DNA from: Deltaproteobacteria bacterium
GTDB lineage: Bacteria > Desulfobacterota > Desulfobulbia > Desulfobulbales > Desulfocapsaceae
Length of the DNA: 7,392 nt
Direction of reading: 5' to 3'
Assembly (NCBI GenBank): GCA_021779275.1
Contig: JAJYAX010000067.1
Span: forward strand, 1 to 7,392
The notes beneath the pieces were generated by a model. It worked only from the letters and a program-made list of their open reading frames with translations. It ran no database searches and was not told the origin of the DNA. This document shows, one piece after another, positions 1 through 6,148 of this stretch. Numbering within the stretch: the stretch's first letter is position 1; each line of letters begins with the position of its first letter. The position numbers and the translations under genes are program-made.

Positions 1-5
1 TTGCA

Positions 6-626
6 GTGAGTCATTTGCTTGTCGAGGAGTTTGAATTATGGCGAGAGCAACTTGGCCATCGCCGCGAAACAGAGTTGATAAGAGTGGCAACATTAGAATA
101 CCAGTTTGCTCTTCTTGCGCTCACTCAAGGCTTTTATCGCCATTCTTTTAAAGGACTACGACTTGTCCTTGAGATGATTTTGCAGGCAGTATATTTGTCA
201 TCAAATGAATTGTGCCTTCGCGAATGGATTAAGAACCGAACTGATACTTACTGGAGCCTTATCATTGATGCTGATAATGGTGTTTTTTCTCCTCGGTTTG
301 CATCAGCATTTTTCCCAGCTTTATCTTGCCATATCTCGCATTATAGAGGACTTGCTAAATCGATTTACCGTGAGTGTTCAGAGTGTGTGCATGGTAATAC
401 CCCGAAACATATCCCACTACCATCTGCTTTAACATTTAACCAACAAGTATTTGATTTGTGGCATGACAAAGCAAATATAATAGCCTTGGTTTCACAATTC
501 GCTTTATCCCTTCGATATCTTACTGATCTTGGTCAAGATGTGTCAAAACTTGAAACCCAACTCTCCGAGAGACTCGGTCACATTCCTGAAGTCCGCCAAA
601 TGCTAGGTGGACCAATTAGTGAGTAA
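6..626 (+). CDS. Alpha-helical protein with HEPN-like R-x6-H motif (5' end uncertain)
   Basis: I cannot name this 206-aa protein. It appears almost wholly helical and soluble, with no signal peptide. Residues 33-75 read as a long helix pair containing LRLVLE and a following REW, and residues 121-131 (YRECSECVHGN) give R122-x6-H129. An Rx4-6H motif with a polar residue after the Arg is the signature of HEPN-domain RNases and related helical families, so a HEPN-like fold is my inference; divergent non-catalytic relatives are equally possible. The first available start is GTG at 6, but the frame is open to the window edge, so the gene may begin further left. Its stop lies 4 bases before the ATG of the downstream ATPase gene (or overlaps that gene if an upstream GTG is used), which indicates co-transcription and a shared task. 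Codon use is AT-rich like the ATPase and unlike everything to the right. Being a real gene is near certain; the function is weakly supported. Confidence 0.75.
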   Translation: MSHLLVEEFELWREQLGHRRETELIRVATLEYQFALLALTQGFYRHSFKGLRLVLEMILQAVYLSSNELCLREWIKNRTDTYWSLIIDADNGVFSPRFASAFFPALSCHISHYRGLAKSIYRECSECVHGNTPKHIPLPSALTFNQQVFDLWHDKANIIALVSQFALSLRYLTDLGQDVSKLETQLSERLGHIPEVRQMLGGPISE

Positions 627-630
627 TTCT

Positions 631-2244
631 ATGCAAAACTTGATAATCCGTACTGAAGATATAAAGCTAGAACATATACTTGAACTTTATGTTGAGTCGT
701 CACAAGATAAAAAAATTATTGATCTTTTAAAGTCATCAACGCCGACAGTCATGGAGGGCAGTAGGGGAACAGGTAAATCATTTCTTCTGCGTGTAGCAGA
801 GGGACAGCTATTACAGAGATATCCGCAAGACCATATTTTACCTGTATATGTATCATTTGTAAAAAGTTCTCTAATTCAAAGTGATGATCCTAATCAATTT
901 TTGCATTGGATGTTGGCAAAATTGTGTTCTCGTATCCTAAGGGCTCTTTATCAGAAAGGATTGTTGGTGCATTCAAGCCCTACAATTTCCTTGTTAGCTG
1001 GAGGAGATAATGCCTTGGAATACAACCAAACACATCTTGAAAAAATTTCTCAAGAATATGAAGAGTCATATAAACATCCTGGATTAGTTATTGACAGTTC
1101 AAAAGTCCCTAATGTCGATGACTTAAAAGATGCGATTGAAGATATTTGTATCGATGTCGGAATTGAACGTTTTTCGATTTTTTTTGATGAAGCGGCGCAT
1201 ATTTTTCGTCCTGAACAACAGCGTCAATTTTTTACTATGTTTAGGGACTTACGATCACCATATTTGAGCTGCAATGCCGCTGTATATCCAGGCGTGACAT
1301 TTTACGGGCAAACCTTTCAATCAACTCATGATGCAACAGTTATTTCTCTTAATCGTGATCTGTTAGAGCAAAATTACCTGGAAGGAATGCGAGAGATTGT
1401 TTCAAAACAAGCTGATGCGCAATTAAAAGCTGATATTGAACGGAATCGTGAAAACTTTCATTCACTAGCTTATGCAGTTTGCGGAAACCCGAGATTACTT
1501 CTAAAGACTGTATCAATGGCTCCTAAGTTGGGAAGTAACGATGTCACAAAAGTCCTTAAAGAATTTTACCGAACAGATATCTGGGCGGAACATTCTGGGC
1601 TCGCATATAAGTATGTCGGGCATCGTGCGCTCATAGACTGGGGACGTGAATTTATCGATAAATTTGTAATCCCTGATTCAAATCAAAAAAATGAATTATA
1701 TGCTCAAGAGGGCAAGAATGAGTCTACATGTTATTTCTGGATTCACCGGGATGCGCCAGAGTCAATCAACGAAGCACTACGTTTATTAAGTTACACAGGG
1801 ATTGTGACATTGCTTGACACTGGAGTGGTGGCATCTCGCAGTGAGCTTGGAACAAGATATGCTGTTAATTTAGGTTGCTTGGTTTCGTCGTCAGCTTCTC
1901 CTGTCGCAACTCTTACAAGAATAGGTCGGACTTTGACGAAGAAACGTTTTACAGAGTATGGTGCAAATCACAGTTCATTTATTTCTTTAATTTCTACTGT
2001 TGGGAACTATAAAGAAAGTGATATCTCATCTGTTTTAGCAATTGAGCTATCAAAATCTATTGATGTTTTAGACCTAACTGACTACCAAAAATCAGGACTA
2101 ATTTCAATTGGCTTAGATACCATAGGAAAGGCCTTGAAGGCTAATGAGCAAGAGTTCCAAAGAATTGATTATATCGGCCCAAAAAGATCGCGAAAAATCA
2201 TGAACATTGTAACTGCATCTATTCTGGAGTTTCTTTCTGGTTGA
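631..2244 (+). CDS. ORC/CDC6-like AAA+ ATPase with C-terminal HhH-like segment
   Basis: A 537-aa P-loop ATPase. The Walker A motif GSRGTGKS lies at residues 43-50, followed by FLLRVAEG. Walker B is FSIFFDEAAHIF, with D186/E187 as the Mg-coordinating and catalytic pair. CGNPRLLL around 284-291 fits a sensor-2 arginine, and AAVYPGVTFYG around 218-228 resembles a conserved block of bacterial ORC/CDC6-family ATPases. Residues 370-420 could be a winged helix. Residues 481-537 look like a helix-hairpin-helix (TIGKAL then YIGPKRSRKI), suggesting nucleic-acid binding. In-frame starts are GTG 607, GTG 619 (AGGTGG eight bases upstream) and ATG 631. I chose ATG 631 because the N-terminus then begins just before the family-like IRTEDIK block; GTG 619 is a real alternative and would overlap the upstream gene by 8 bases. 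It forms a two-gene unit with the HEPN-like protein. ATP-driven regulation or targeting of that partner is inference; defence or maintenance of a mobile element are both possible. Confidence 0.85.
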   Translation: MQNLIIRTEDIKLEHILELYVESSQDKKIIDLLKSSTPTVMEGSRGTGKSFLLRVAEGQLLQRYPQDHILPVYVSFVKSSLIQSDDPNQFLHWMLAKLCSRILRALYQKGLLVHSSPTISLLAGGDNALEYNQTHLEKISQEYEESYKHPGLVIDSSKVPNVDDLKDAIEDICIDVGIERFSIFFDEAAHIFRPEQQRQFFTMFRDLRSPYLSCNAAVYPGVTFYGQTFQSTHDATVISLNRDLLEQNYLEGMREIVSKQADAQLKADIERNRENFHSLAYAVCGNPRLLLKTVSMAPKLGSNDVTKVLKEFYRTDIWAEHSGLAYKYVGHRALIDWGREFIDKFVIPDSNQKNELYAQEGKNESTCYFWIHRDAPESINEALRLLSYTGIVTLLDTGVVASRSELGTRYAVNLGCLVSSSASPVATLTRIGRTLTKKRFTEYGANHSSFISLISTVGNYKESDISSVLAIELSKSIDVLDLTDYQKSGLISIGLDTIGKALKANEQEFQRIDYIGPKRSRKIMNIVTASILEFLSG

Positions 2245-2343
2245 TATCCAATGGATGCCGATTGTACATAGGAAAGAATGGGTAGTGTCAATAATGCGGG
2301 ATGTCCTTAAGAAATAAAACAATTCGACGCATAGCATGAGGGG

Positions 2344-2369
2344 AAGTTGGTTTAAGACAACTTATTTTG
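2344..2369 (+). terminator. Weak candidate terminator downstream of the ATPase gene
   Basis: AAGTTG (2344-2349) and CAACTT (2358-2363) form a perfect 6-bp stem around an 8-base loop, followed by ATTTTG. It lies about 100 bases after the ATPase stop. The stem is AT-rich and the T run is short, so this would be a poor intrinsic terminator; no better one was seen for the + strand genes. Confidence 0.3.
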
Positions 2370-2546
2370 AGACATATTGACAAGCCTTCTCATGGAAGCG
2401 AAGACTCCGCAACAATATGCCTGCGGTGAATTTTTTTCCTGCCTTGATTTTGAACAAAAATCCTGTTTTTCAAGGTAGTCTCAGAGACCGCCCGCCTCCG
2501 TTGATGAGACCAAGTGAGGTCAGATCCTTTTGAGAGTGTGGGATAC

Positions 2547-2569
2547 AGGCGCCATCCTTTCTGGCGCTT
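2547..2569. repeat. Short hairpin just downstream of the lipoprotein gene
   Basis: AGGCGCCA (2547-2554) can pair with TGGCGCTT (2562-2569), giving 8 bp including one G-T pair around a 7-base loop. It lies 23 bases beyond the stop of the - strand lipoprotein gene, where a transcript-ending or stabilising structure would sit. No T run follows on either strand, so it is not a classic intrinsic terminator. Confidence 0.4.
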
Positions 2570-2592
2570 CCTGCGATCACTTTGCGCTCCAG

Positions 2593-3348
2593 CTATCTGG
2601 CTGAATCCTGTTTTTGAGAGCGGATAATAACCGGGTCGCCCCTATGCCATCGTTTCATGAGGATGGTCTGCATCTCTCCTGCACCCTGAAAATGTTCAGA
2701 GAGAATATCGCGGGCGAGTCTCTGATCATTACGGAGACTCACTTCATTGCCGCCGTCAGGCCTGATGATTTCCCCCCCAAAGAGAAGCTCTCCGTGACTC
2801 TTACCGGCAGTCTGCAGCGTACCGACATAGATCAGCCTGGCCTTCTCAGGGACATCGATACGCCAGCGAGGCGCATCCCGGAGATATTTTTGAGAGTCCA
2901 GTGCCCCGGCACTGGAGATGACGCTGGAATCAGGTCCAAGGACAGCAAGGTAATACACTCCGGGAGAGAGGGTGAAATAGATCCAGCCCGCGCGCCGTGT
3001 CTCCTCCGACAGGTAACGATGCGCTGCAATTCGCGGTTCTCCGACGGTTTCGAAGGTCCCGACCCCAAAGAGAAAGAGGGGCTCACGGGTAAAGGTCGGC
3101 TGGATAAATGCTTCTTGAGGTTGACCATCAGTCGTACATTGGACATTCAGCAGGACGACGGCCTTGTCTCCGGCATTGACGGCACTCCGTTCCGCCTCTG
3201 TGATCACGGCTTGAGAGACACAACCGGCTAGGATGAGCAGGACGGCTGCCCCCGCGACTCTGAGTAAACCTGCCCACACCCCCTTTGACGTGCCGATACT
3301 GCCGCCTTCCCTGCGCCGACACCTTGGGTGATTGGCCTTAAAGCTCAT
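2593..3348 (-). CDS. Putative outer-membrane lipoprotein, unknown function
   Basis: A 251-aa protein with a long, basic N-region (RCRRR at 9-13), a hydrophobic core (about residues 28-41) and a lipobox LAGC with Cys43. The +2 residue is Ser rather than Asp, so by the usual Lol rule the mature lipoprotein should go to the outer membrane. The mature part appears beta-rich (WIYFTLSPGVYYLAVLG, RLIYVGTLQ), as in an extracytoplasmic beta-sandwich; I do not recognise the family. I chose ATG at 3348, which is 5 bases after the stop of the upstream lipoprotein gene and has GGATGG ten bases before it; a start at 3408 would overlap that gene by 55 bases and add 20 residues before an already long n-region. 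It is the last gene of a three-gene - strand operon behind the HAD phosphatase and the BamE-like lipoprotein. Confidence 0.8.
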   Translation of the reverse strand: MSFKANHPRCRRREGGSIGTSKGVWAGLLRVAGAAVLLILAGCVSQAVITEAERSAVNAGDKAVVLLNVQCTTDGQPQEAFIQPTFTREPLFLFGVGTFETVGEPRIAAHRYLSEETRRAGWIYFTLSPGVYYLAVLGPDSSVISSAGALDSQKYLRDAPRWRIDVPEKARLIYVGTLQTAGKSHGELLFGGEIIRPDGGNEVSLRNDQRLARDILSEHFQGAGEMQTILMKRWHRGDPVIIRSQKQDSAR

Positions 3349-3353
3349 GACGG

Positions 3354-3818
3354 CTATTCCATCCGGTGAGACCCGGCCTCCGATTGCGAAGGGGACCCTT
3401 TGAGCCAACCCCTTAGAAAGTCGGCATATGATTGAGCCAATGGGCGCGTCGTTCGGGAAAATCGCTGGACCTTCTCCTGTTCATCAAACTGGATAAGGAG
3501 AAGGTGATGCCTGGTAATGTCCTTCATGCCTGCCCCCCCTGAATAATACGCGCCAGCAGCCCAGAAAAGAATCCCCTGCCGCATTTCCCAGTTGTAAATG
3601 AAAACCCGGGCATCTTCCCAGATTATATCCGGGTTCCCGAGGTGTTCGACAACCTCTTCCCTGGTCGTGATCTTTGGCACAAGGAAGGACAGCTGCGCTT
3701 CGGTTACCGGTCTCCCGGCGAGAATTTTGTCCTCCTCGGTAGGTATCGGCAACAGGATGCAACTTTCAAGCAGAAGCATAACAGAAAGAAAAGAAAGTGC
3801 GAAGGCGCCGGAATTCAT
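3354..3818 (-). CDS. BamE/SmpA-like small lipoprotein
   Basis: A 154-aa lipoprotein. A short hydrophobic signal peptide (residues 5-19) ends in lipobox LESC with Cys20; Glu at -2 is unusual for the consensus but tolerated. Residues 46-80 carry the pattern typical of the BamE/SmpA/OmlA fold: a T-x-x-E-V-V-E-H-L-G-x-P segment (ITTREEVVEHLGNPD), then a strand with an aromatic pair (FIYNWEM). True BamE helps assemble outer-membrane beta-barrels; many unrelated lipoproteins share the fold, so I do not assign bamE. Residues 82-97 (ILFWAAGAYYSGGAG) form a hydrophobic, glycine-rich insertion not expected in BamE. The start is well supported, since AGGAGG lies six bases before ATG 3818. The gene starts 29 bases after the HAD phosphatase stop and ends 5 bases before the next lipoprotein start, consistent with one transcript. 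Confidence 0.8.
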   Translation of the reverse strand: MNSGAFALSFLSVMLLLESCILLPIPTEEDKILAGRPVTEAQLSFLVPKITTREEVVEHLGNPDIIWEDARVFIYNWEMRQGILFWAAGAYYSGGAGMKDITRHHLLLIQFDEQEKVQRFSRTTRPLAQSYADFLRGWLKGSPSQSEAGSHRME

Positions 3819-3847
3819 GGGTTACCTCCTCCTGATACCGCCTTGTT

Positions 3848-4492
3848 TTAGGATTCCCGGCACGTCAAGAGGTCCTGCATGGATTCAATCGTCCAGGTCG
3901 GCGATACGGGGAGCGAAGACGGGGAGAAATGGCTCCACCCGACAAAGATCGTATCGATACCGGCCCCGGCGCCGCTGCAGATGTCGAAATGGGCATCGCC
4001 GACAAACACCGTTTTGTCCCTGTCCGCCCCGAGAAGGGTCATGGCCTTCAGGGCGGGTTCCGGGTCGGGCTTGTGCCTGCAGGTATCTTCGGGAGTAACC
4101 AGCACATCGAAATACCGTGACGTGTCTGTGGTCTGAAGCAGCACATCCAGACTGAAACGCTTCCTCGATGTGACCACGGCCAGTCTCCTGCCGCTTTCCT
4201 TCAATGCGGCAAGGACTGCGGCGACCTCGGGAAAGAGCTTGACGTTCCCTTCCATGGCCTGCAGCTGATACTGCAGATAATCGTCGAGAATCATGTCGTA
4301 ATCCAGGCCTGGTCCCAGATGGTTGACAATTTGGGTGACAAGCGGGCTGCCGATTCCCGCCATGATTCGCTCTTTCGGCAGGGACCGGCCCCCATATTTT
4401 TCCAGGATATAATCAAAGCATCGACAGATCAGGTCCACCGTATCGAATAGCGTACCGTCGGCATCGAATAGATAGGTGTCGTAGAGTTTCAT
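3848..4492 (-). CDS. HAD-family phosphatase, phosphoglycolate phosphatase-like
   Basis: A 214-aa haloacid-dehalogenase hydrolase with all four catalytic motifs. Motif I is FDADGTLFDT, with nucleophile D10 and acid/base D12. Motif II is VVTSRKR (T108 or S109). Motif III is K141 in HKPDPEP. Motif IV is GDAHFD with D166 and D170. A helical cap lies between motifs I and II (about 20-85), giving subfamily I architecture like Gph/PgmB. These enzymes dephosphorylate small phosphometabolites such as 2-phosphoglycolate; the actual substrate cannot be read from sequence. I chose ATG 4492 because the conserved first strand (MKLYDTYLFDADG) follows at once. AGGA is only three bases upstream, so spacing is short; TTG 4516 or GTG 4513 would reach back into the vapC remnant. 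The gene begins 5 bases after that remnant's stop, so the decayed toxin-antitoxin promoter likely drives it along with the two lipoprotein genes that follow. Confidence 0.92.
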   Translation of the reverse strand: MKLYDTYLFDADGTLFDTVDLICRCFDYILEKYGGRSLPKERIMAGIGSPLVTQIVNHLGPGLDYDMILDDYLQYQLQAMEGNVKLFPEVAAVLAALKESGRRLAVVTSRKRFSLDVLLQTTDTSRYFDVLVTPEDTCRHKPDPEPALKAMTLLGADRDKTVFVGDAHFDICSGAGAGIDTIFVGWSHFSPSSLPVSPTWTIESMQDLLTCRES

Positions 4493-4497
4493 CTTTC

Positions 4498-4554
4498 CTA
4501 TAATAGGGGACACCAAGCCATAACCACTGAGGTATCGATCACAAAATCAGCCAT
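4498..4554 (-). pseudogene. vapC-like PIN toxin, truncated to its first 18 codons
   Basis: The peptide MADFVIDTSVVMAWCPLL ends at TAG 4500-4498. Its first 15 residues match the start of VapC-family PIN-domain RNase toxins, whose first strand carries the catalytic aspartate (here D7 in FVIDTS) and often continues AWCF-x-(D/E)E. The remaining roughly 110 residues of a PIN domain, with the other acidic catalytic residues, are absent; the HAD phosphatase gene starts immediately after. The ATG overlaps the TGA of the restored antitoxin frame by one base (TGATG), the usual coupling in vapBC-type operons. This is therefore a toxin start joined to foreign sequence, most simply by deletion. It cannot be an active RNase. 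Confidence 0.75.
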
Positions 4555-4791
4555 CAGCGTCTGCCTTCCTCGATCATCTCCCGCATGGCGACGCCGTCCA
4601 GGCGGTGCGCGCCGGAATTCCCGCCAGTCGGCGACAACCTCTCCTTTCGAATGTTGTGGACCTGTTTCCGGCGCCTGCAGCGTCGCCACCGGGATGCCAT
4701 GCTTGGTGATGATAATTTTCTCCCCTTTGGCAACCCTCTTTAAGAGCTGCGGCAAATGGGTCTTTGCTTCATATGTTCCTGTTTTTTCCAT
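4554..4791 (-). pseudogene. Phd/YefM-family antitoxin gene with a frameshift
   Basis: From ATG 4791 (GGGAGG four bases upstream) the first 40 or so residues are a typical Phd/YefM DNA-binding domain: YEAKTHLPQLLKRV, KGEKIIITKHG, PVATLQAP. After EFRR (codons ending at 4609) the reading frame becomes arginine/proline-rich nonsense and runs into the vapC frame, ending at 4498 as a 97-aa fusion. Shifting forward by one base near 4608-4605 restores a standard antitoxin tail, RLDGVAMREMIEEGRR, ending at TGA 4556-4554. REMIEEGRR is the usual C-terminus of these antitoxins, and the restored length of about 78 aa is normal. The lesion is thus a 1-base gain or 2-base loss between about 4612 and 4600. 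The DNA-binding half stays intact, so the product could still bind its operator. A sequencing error is the main alternative to real decay. Confidence 0.8.
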
Positions 4792-4802
4792 ACGCCCTCC
4801 CT

Positions 4803-4827
4803 TTAGTCTGGTCTACGACCAGTCTAA
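4803..4827. promoter_or_regulatory. Palindromic operator candidate overlapping the -10 box
   Basis: A 25-bp interrupted palindrome centred on 4815. The core CTGGTC-TAC-GACCAG (4808-4822) is flanked by pairing TTAG/CTAA arms, with only positions 4807/4823 and the centre unpaired. It covers the -10 box and lies just ahead of the antitoxin ribosome-binding site. Phd/YefM antitoxins repress their own operon through such palindromes; binding here is inferred from position and symmetry. Confidence 0.65.
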
Positions 4828-4849
4828 TTTTTGAGGTTGTTTTTGTCAA
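4821..4849 (-). promoter_or_regulatory. Sigma70-like promoter of the antitoxin/phosphatase transcript
   Basis: On the - strand a perfect -35 box TTGACA (4849-4844) is separated by exactly 17 bases from a -10-like TAGACT (4826-4821; four of six consensus positions). It lies about 30 bases upstream of antitoxin ATG 4791. No terminator is visible from here to the end of the last lipoprotein gene, so this promoter could serve the whole - strand run. The -10 lies inside a palindrome, which fits autorepression by the antitoxin. Confidence 0.7.
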
Positions 4850-4860
4850 CGGGAAGAGAC

Positions 4861-5427
4861 ATCCCTTTCTGAAGACGGGGAGAATGTACCGGGTCAACTC
4901 GCCTGCAAAATATTTATCGGAAAATTAAAAGTTTGCCTGGGTGGCCGAAAAAGCAGATCGCGCTTTTATCCCTGATGTGCTTGCCGCGATAAGCAATGCC
5001 TCCCCGACGGTGCAGTCCGGAGCCCTTGCATGGCCCGGAGAAGAAAACAACCCTTGCTATGGCATAAAGCGGTGGTTACCATTAGATCACGTTTGCCTCA
5101 CAGCCAATCATGCGCGGGTGAGGCCGCCCGAATGCGATTTTTGAAAACCACTACCACTTAAACAAGGATAAGGCCCTTCCTTGAACCTGGAAGTATTGTT
5201 TTTCTCTGGAATCCGGCGACCTCCCCCCGCCTGGAACCTTTCCCATGCCAAGCCTCCATTGCACCCTGCGCTGCGGTATTCAGATACTTCCTCCTGTCCC
5301 TGTTCAGGTTCCATGAAGGGCCATGGGCTTCGATATGCCTTTTTATCGCATGCACGGATATCGCGATACGGCAAGGACCCCAAATTGAACCCGGCAGGGT
5401 ATCGGCAAGAGATAATGGGTAAAGAAT
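4861..5427. other. Divergent intergenic region without a supported gene
   Basis: This 567-bp stretch lies between the - strand promoter and the + strand small-gene pair. The reading frames here (for example 4941-5144 + and 5108-5383 -) lack convincing ribosome-binding sites, protein-like composition and recognisable motifs. An AT-rich patch at 4908-4932 could hold a promoter, but I found no paired -35/-10 boxes for the + strand genes. Imperfect inverted GCGATA/TATCGC arms lie around 5345-5370. I see no RNA gene. Confidence 0.5.
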
Positions 5428-5859
5428 ATGAAACGGTTTATTTTCGGATTGATAATCGCGTTAACCATTATTGCAGCGGCGACCTCCCTTATGTTGCCGG
5501 AAGATCAGGCCTTGACCTCGGCCGTCGGCGCGGCCGGGAGGCATCCGGTAATCGATATGGTCCGGATGTGCACATTTCCGGTGCGGAAGATGACGGCCTT
5601 CGGCTGGAAGATCGCGAAAAGAGGATTGACCTTCCTGGACGAACTGGAAAGAGCCGAGCCGTTGGTAATCAGGACTCTCACCCAATCCGAGAATAACAGA
5701 AAATCGCAGAGGCTGCAGGACGCCCTGAATGATTTCCTTAAAGATATGCTTGACGTAACTGATGATGACGGTAGACGGGATAGAGACAGGGAAGACCGGA
5801 AGGAGAATGACCGTAGACTTCCCATAATGGACCAGCAGGAGCGAGAGGAAACAACATGA
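5428..5859 (+). CDS. Small membrane-anchored protein, unknown function
   Basis: A 143-aa protein I do not recognise. Residues 1-3 are basic and residues 4-22 (FIFGLIIALTIIAAATSLM) form one hydrophobic helix, either an uncleaved anchor or a signal peptide; there is no lipobox. The middle (40-105) is amphipathic and helical, and the tail (111-143) is extremely charged (DDDGRRDRDRED) and probably disordered. ATG 5428 is the first start after an in-frame TAA at 5413; the site before it is weak (GGGTAAAG), so expression may be low. The stop overlaps the next ATG as ATGA, so the two products are made together. The charged tail might contact RNA, nucleoid or partner proteins, but nothing in the sequence settles this. 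Confidence 0.7.
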   Translation: MKRFIFGLIIALTIIAAATSLMLPEDQALTSAVGAAGRHPVIDMVRMCTFPVRKMTAFGWKIAKRGLTFLDELERAEPLVIRTLTQSENNRKSQRLQDALNDFLKDMLDVTDDDGRRDRDREDRKENDRRLPIMDQQEREETT

Positions 5860-6041
5860 AAATGATGACGCACAAACAGAATGAATACATAATCGACCTC
5901 GCCACCCAAGCCGGGAAAGATGCCCCTGAATATTACGTGCACGAAGTTCTTGGCCTACCCCGGTCTGCGAGCCTGACCAAACATGTGACCCACCAGCAGG
6001 CAAGTGAAATTATCTCTGCATTATGCGAGGAGTTGGAATAA
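5856..6041 (+). CDS. Small helical protein (61 aa), coupled to the upstream gene
   Basis: A 61-aa protein predicted to be three or four short helices. It shows a THKQNEYIIDLA start and an LTKHVTHQQASEIISAL end. The T-x-x-Q...I..L / LT..qAS..I..L layout recurs as a small module in various phage and bacterial proteins, including tails of recombination-related proteins, but I cannot assign a family. ATG 5856 overlaps the previous stop (ATGA) and has GAGAGG seven bases upstream, a good site; ATG 5862 is an alternative. The coupling implies linked production with the membrane-anchored protein. It has no membrane segment, so it is probably cytoplasmic. Confidence 0.7.
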   Translation: MKMMTHKQNEYIIDLATQAGKDAPEYYVHEVLGLPRSASLTKHVTHQQASEIISALCEELE

Positions 6042-6148
6042 TTGGGTCGGAGGAGGACCGGCAAGGTTGACCGGGTATTTCAGAACGGAAAAAGGAGGGG
6101 CGCTGATTTTCACCCAACCTCTTTTCTTAAATAGGTTTCCGCACACAA

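Larger units (their letters stand above)
2245..2592. other. Gene-free junction between AT-rich island and GC-rich segment
   Basis: This stretch separates the convergent ATPase gene and lipoprotein operon. I see no tRNA, integrase, transposase or convincing inverted-repeat element ends. Composition shifts from AT-rich to GC-rich across it. It contains two small hairpins (2344-2363 and 2547-2569), and a 12-bp match AATCCTGTTTTT occurs at 2459-2470 and again at 2604-2615, just inside the neighbouring gene. No reading frame here looks like a protein. Confidence 0.6.

Noticed and set aside
2459..2615. 12-bp direct repeat AATCCTGTTTTT (2459-2470 and 2604-2615) as a possible attachment or insertion scar
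   Set aside because: A T-rich 12-mer recurring once in about 7.4 kb is expected by chance about once, and the second copy lies inside the coding end of the lipoprotein gene.
2614..3231. Long + strand frame (205 codons) opposite the lipoprotein gene
   Set aside because: It lies wholly antisense to a lipoprotein gene with a clear lipobox and operon spacing; its own translation has no recognisable motif and a composition expected from a GC-rich shadow frame.
3354..3818. Naming the small lipoprotein bamE
   Set aside because: Only the fold-level pattern matches; the hydrophobic insertion and the gene context do not support a core BAM-complex role.
4941..5144. 67-codon + strand frame in the divergent intergenic region
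   Set aside because: GTG start without a ribosome-binding site, no domain-like pattern, and no neighbour-like codon preference.
5461..6003. Long - strand frames across the small-gene pair
   Set aside because: They are antisense to the two ATGA-coupled + strand genes, lack good ribosome-binding sites and are arginine/serine/cysteine-rich in the manner of shadow frames.
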